32,556 nucleotides of DNA, taken from the NCBI GenBank assembly GCA_033557685.1, contig JAWQRN010000269.1, positions 1 to 32,556 on the forward strand. The letters run 5' to 3'. A program made the translations under genes and the position numbers. This document shows positions 29,050 through 32,556 of the stretch, in pieces (the first letter of the stretch is position 1; every line of letters starts with the position of its first letter). Under the pieces are notes generated by a model, which did not search any database, was not told where the DNA came from, and worked only from the letters and a program-made list of their open reading frames with translations. The stretch comes from Sperchopsis tessellata. Taxonomy: Eukaryota > Arthropoda > Insecta > Coleoptera > Hydrophilidae.

Positions 29050-30650
29050 CAACGTAGAGGAAATTAAACACATAATAACAGACAATAAAACATGTATACT
29101 GAACAATCAATATTGCAACCAATAGAAAATAGTGGAAAGAACAAGTAAAAGAAGAATAACAAAAGAAATGATAAAGATCTGAGAAGAGAGAAAATTGGAA
29201 GATTTTAGAATCATGTTAGAGGAAAAATTTAAGGAAAATCAAAAGTTGTTCAGTAGAACATTCAAAATCTGCAAAAAGATAAACAAACAATACAGTAACA
29301 GCTAAAGGATAAACAGGAAATAATGATAAAGGAAAATAAGACAATCATACAAAAACAAAAAGAGCATTTCAAAGAATTACTAGAGGAGAAACAGATTATT
29401 AATGAAGATGAAGAAAACTATAATCCATAACAGGAGAACACAACAGTAAACAAGAAAATAGAAATGATTACAAGAGAAAAAATGAGAGTGGTACTAAAAA
29501 ATACCTAGAAACGGTTGCATGAGCAGCTGAAGTATATAGATGAAGGAGAAAAATACTGCTTAAAATGCTGAATAAAATATGGGAAGTAGGAAAAACATTT
29601 AAAGACTGGGAAAAAGCATTGATATTCCCTATACATAAAAAGTTCAGATAACAGAAGCTGCAACAATTACAAAGGAATATCAATAATATGTACGTTTGCT
29701 ACTATATAATGTAAGAATATCAGGCAGTATTAGAGTAAGATCACATTATTACAATAAGAAAGTTGACAGAAAAAACAATGGGACAAGACCGCAAAATCTT
29801 CATTGCATTCTTAGATCTAGAAAAGATATTCGACAGAGTACTGCAGGGAAAGATGTGGAATATACTGGAAGAAAGGAAAATAAGGTAAGTAGCCATTAAA
29901 AGCAATAAAAAGTGTTACAGATCAGAAGAGTTTATGGCTCCAGTCTAAGACAAAGAGGAGCACTAAGCCCCCTTTTGTTCATAATATTCTTAGACATTAT
30001 AAAAAAGACAAGGGGCAAAACAAAAAAAGTGAGGGTAGGATACCACAATCTAATAAAAATTACATTAGCAGAATGTGATTTTGCCGATGACCTTGCATTA
30101 ATGGCAAATAGTGAGGAACTGCAATAGAACATACATGGAATAACGAATTAAGCGTGCACAGTATAACTATAAATGCAGAAAAACCAAAAATCATAGTGAT
30201 AGCGGCACAAGATATAACAACAGACAACACTAAATGAAAGAGCAAATGAGTAGGTGGAAATGTTTAATTATTTGGGCTCAAACCTAAACAATAAGCTTGA
30301 AGAACGAATTAAATAATAGAATCAAGGTAACAAACAGAAGTTACTACGCAAGATAGTAATGACACTATCAAAATCAATATACAGACCTGCACTAATATAT
30401 GGAAGCGAGACATGCACAATAAACTAGAGCTTGAAAAGTAATATTCACCCGGCAGAAATGAGATACTTAAGGACAGTAGGTTGGACAGGATGAGAAATGA
30501 TCAAATAAGAAAAAACTACAAACAGAAAGAATTCAAAATACCATATAGAAGAAACAATTGGAATGCTACGGACATGTAATATGAATGCCAGAGGATAATA
30601 TGGGAAGCAAAAGTAACAAGAAAGCAAAAACAGACTTAATGTCAAAATCA
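29050..30650 (+). pseudogene. LINE retrotransposon ORF2 remnant with FADD motif
   Basis: Plus-strand order: a Lys/Glu-rich coiled-coil-like stretch (about 29150-29400, KENQKLFSRTFK and similar), an RT start near 29560-29650 (LNKIWEVGKTFKDWEKALIF-like with PIHKK), IAFLDLEKIFDRVLQGKMWN at 29802 onwards, GALSPLLFIIFLDIIKK in the frame 29912-30127, the catalytic FADD at 30080-30091 within ECDFADDLALMANSEELQ, an IN-AEKTKI-like step, then YLGS-like and YGSETCTI near 30395-30420. This is a non-LTR retrotransposon RT of the type with FADDLAL. Many shifts and stops. It lies in the same orientation as the ZAD gene, probably within its intron. Confidence 0.8.
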
Positions 30651-30659
30651 CACCAAACG

Positions 30660-31140
30660 TAGTAAAAGTATTGGAAAATTTAACCCGCTTAAAACAGATG
30701 TTTTTGAAACATATGGGTACATGACAGGTTGAAACTTCGTTCTATAGGTCTAAGAAAGTTTTGTGTAGAGAGGGATATTTAGAGCTATCTGTAACATAAA
30801 AAAATGTAGTTATTGTGTCTTGTGTATACAGTTTCATTTTCAAGTTTCTGTATTGGAGGAAAAACATTAAAAAACTGCTGTAAACTAGGTTATCACGTGA
30901 TAAAATGCACTTGATCCAGTGGTTTTCAAAAGGCCCCCCTATAAATGCGATTTAGTTATAATTTTAAAAATTTTCATAAATGCTCTTAAAACATTTTTAA
31001 AATAATTTCTATTACAGCTAACATTGTATATTCATATAAAAAACAATTTAAACTATGTTACCTACTTCACAGTGTAAATCTCCAGTGTACAGTTATTTTT
31101 ATATATTAAGTAAAATTATTCACTATATTATTATATATTT
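30660..31140. other. Unassigned AT-rich stretch
   Basis: Nothing recognised between the LINE remnant and the inverted hAT copy. Confidence 0.45.
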
Positions 31141-31149
31141 TTTTTAAAA

Positions 31150-31945
31150 ATCCAATTTTTTACATATAAAGATCATGCCCTCTCGTCTATTATGAAATTG
31201 GAAAATGATTATGTCCAAATTGGGGTTGAAAACATTTACTTGAAAGTACTATCTCTATTTGATAATCGCTCATCCACTGATAATTTCTCATGAAATTGTG
31301 TTACTCGGGGTATTCTTTAATTTTCAAATATTGACTTTAACTATCGGCTATCTTTTCTGCTTTCTCAATAACTATGTAAAAATATGATCTTGTAACTAAA
31401 TTAAGCGGTTTGTATAAGGTTTGTAGCCTGCTCAAATTCCATGTTTTTACTTTGTAGTAATTTACCTTTGCCTTTTTTTCAACAAATCATGTCACGCAGG
31501 CTATAATGTGGATTATTGAATGTTCATGCACTTTGATTTTCTTACATAGAATCTGACAGCTGTTTATCCCTTTACAGCATGCATTACATATTAAAGTAGA
31601 TTGCTATTTTGCCAGCATGGATCACACTATACTACATCTAAACAGTGTGAATAACATAAGCAGGTGCATTTTGTAACCAGGACACATTTTAAAGTGAAGG
31701 AATAATATTTCGATGAAAGTAAATCATAAAACAGAAAAAGGTCCTTTCTATCTATAAGGTCCCAAATTTTTTTTTCTTAAATTAGGGTTACTAACATCAA
31801 TGAGATATATAATTGCCATCGTTAATTTTATCACTTAAACAACTTTGTTCTTCCTTATTTGGTTCAAGTACCTCTTCTGCTTGTGACACCAATTTGTTGC
31901 CTAATCCAGCTTTAGATAGTCCTGGTGATGATAAAGCCATTTTCG
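31150..31945 (-). pseudogene. Internally deleted copy of the ZMYM1-like hAT element
   Basis: On the minus strand an ATG at about 31941 opens MALSSPGLSKAGLGNKLVSQ and continues with AEEVLEPNKEEQSCLSDKIN. The DNA matches the plus-strand copy from 1921: atggctacatcatcacca there, atggctttatcatcacca here; then gaagaac, tgttta and gataaaat anchors, and the AAGGACCTTTT step (2097 there, about 31737 here). Further on, tagttattgagaaagc (31360-31375 minus; 3317-3332) and caatttggacataat (31210-31224 minus; 3478-3492) match in order. The central catalytic core between about 2300 and 3290 of the first copy is absent here. The N-terminal 60 codons are open, so this copy is cleaner at its start than the first. 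Confidence 0.75.
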
Positions 31946-32129
31946 TCTCTAATTTAAAAAAAAATGTGTTGAGCTTCGTAGGTTTTTTATTTTTTCTTTC
32001 TGAATATTACGTATCAATTTAAATGTTATAATATGGAATTAAGACTGCCCACAGACTTAACTATACCAAATCACAACATAATGTGAAAACGTCTATATTA
32101 ACCAATTAAAAAATCACGTTTTTGTCACA

Positions 32130-32556
32130 AATTATTTAGTTTATTACGTTTACAGGCGGTGAGTATATGTATCACGCCACTCTCTTCCATAGGATGTTAT
32201 TCATTTAGTACACATCGTTGCTGGTTTGGTTTAAGCTTTATTGTAATATTTTTGACTTCAACATCCTTCACTGCCCAGAGGAAAAGTGAGTCATCCAATC
32301 TTGGACTTGCTGAGGTTCATAGGTGAGCTGTCGTTCTTTTCAATTCCCCAATGATTTCATCCACCACACCACAAAAGATATTGTTAAACTTCTCATTAGT
32401 TGGTATGCCCTCATTGAATTTTAGTCCAGCAGCACCCGTCTTTGCATGAATCACCGACTATCGCACTCAATAACTTTCTTTGTTTTATCAGCAGGTTATA
32501 TCTGATGTGTGTTAGTACTTCTCCTTTTATAAAAATATATTTGATGAAAGGAAAAA
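32130..32556 (-). other. Unrecognised coding-like stretch at window edge
   Basis: On the minus strand broken frames read VIHAKTGAAGLKFNEGIPTN, IFCGVVDEIIGELKRTTAHL near 32450-32330, then DDSLFLWAVKDVEVKNITIK to about 32215. Codon-like texture and moderate GC suggest an old coding sequence, most likely another transposon, continuing off the right end. No family was recognised. Confidence 0.25.

Noticed and set aside
1..32556. CRISPR array, rRNA, tRNA or bacterial operon
   Set aside because: No regularly spaced repeats with unique spacers, no recognisable tRNA A/B boxes in a cloverleaf and no rRNA core strings were seen; the genome is clearly eukaryotic.

Overview
The window looks like AT-rich nuclear DNA from an animal, most likely an insect. 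It holds a spliced Rab GTPase gene with GT/AG introns, the first exon of a ZAD-type zinc-finger gene (a family expanded in insects), and very dense, mostly dead transposable elements of kinds common in insects: mariner, piggyBac MITE, Tigger/pogo, hAT, Jockey-type LINE, gypsy with errantivirus-like env, and Penelope. No bacterial-style operon, rRNA, tRNA or CRISPR array was recognised. The species cannot be named from sequence alone.

Layout. 1-5000 is a graveyard of same-strand element fragments: Penelope GIY-YIG endonuclease, LINE reverse transcriptase, gypsy pol (RT, RNase H, integrase), a ZMYM1-like/DUF4371 hAT transposase, then two convergent errantivirus-like env remnants. 5603-13656 is the best host gene, a complete four-exon Rab18 (204 residues). 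Its first intron is 57 nt; introns 2 and 3 are 3.6 and 3.8 kb and carry a TTAA-flanked MITE, an internally deleted mariner, a Tigger-like short element and a near full-length mariner. 13741-14870 holds two short elements, one bounded by a 12-bp duplication. 14870-23130 is intergenic sequence with LINE, hAT and Penelope fragments on both strands. 23130-26560 (minus strand) is a decayed Jockey-type LINE (ORF1 with zinc knuckle, EN, RT) that gives way to gypsy-type pol coding sequence. 26750-27587 is a two-copy tandem repeat of about 435 bp, just upstream of that LINE's ORF1. 27884-28009 is the first coding exon of a ZAD zinc-finger gene; the rest is not found here. 29050-30650 is a second LINE (plus strand), and 31150-31940 (minus) is an internally deleted copy of the hAT family seen at 1918-3785.

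Only Rab18 and the ZAD exon look like genes under selection for protein function. All element coding sequence seen carries stops or frameshifts. The most interesting structural signals are: the repeated GTCC...GGAC-GAAA hammerhead-like cores associated with Penelope sequences; the 279-bp insertion with a 12-bp target duplication and internal inverted arms; the tail-to-tail env remnants; and the tandem dimer upstream of the LINE. I do not see convincing evidence for a wholly new biological system.
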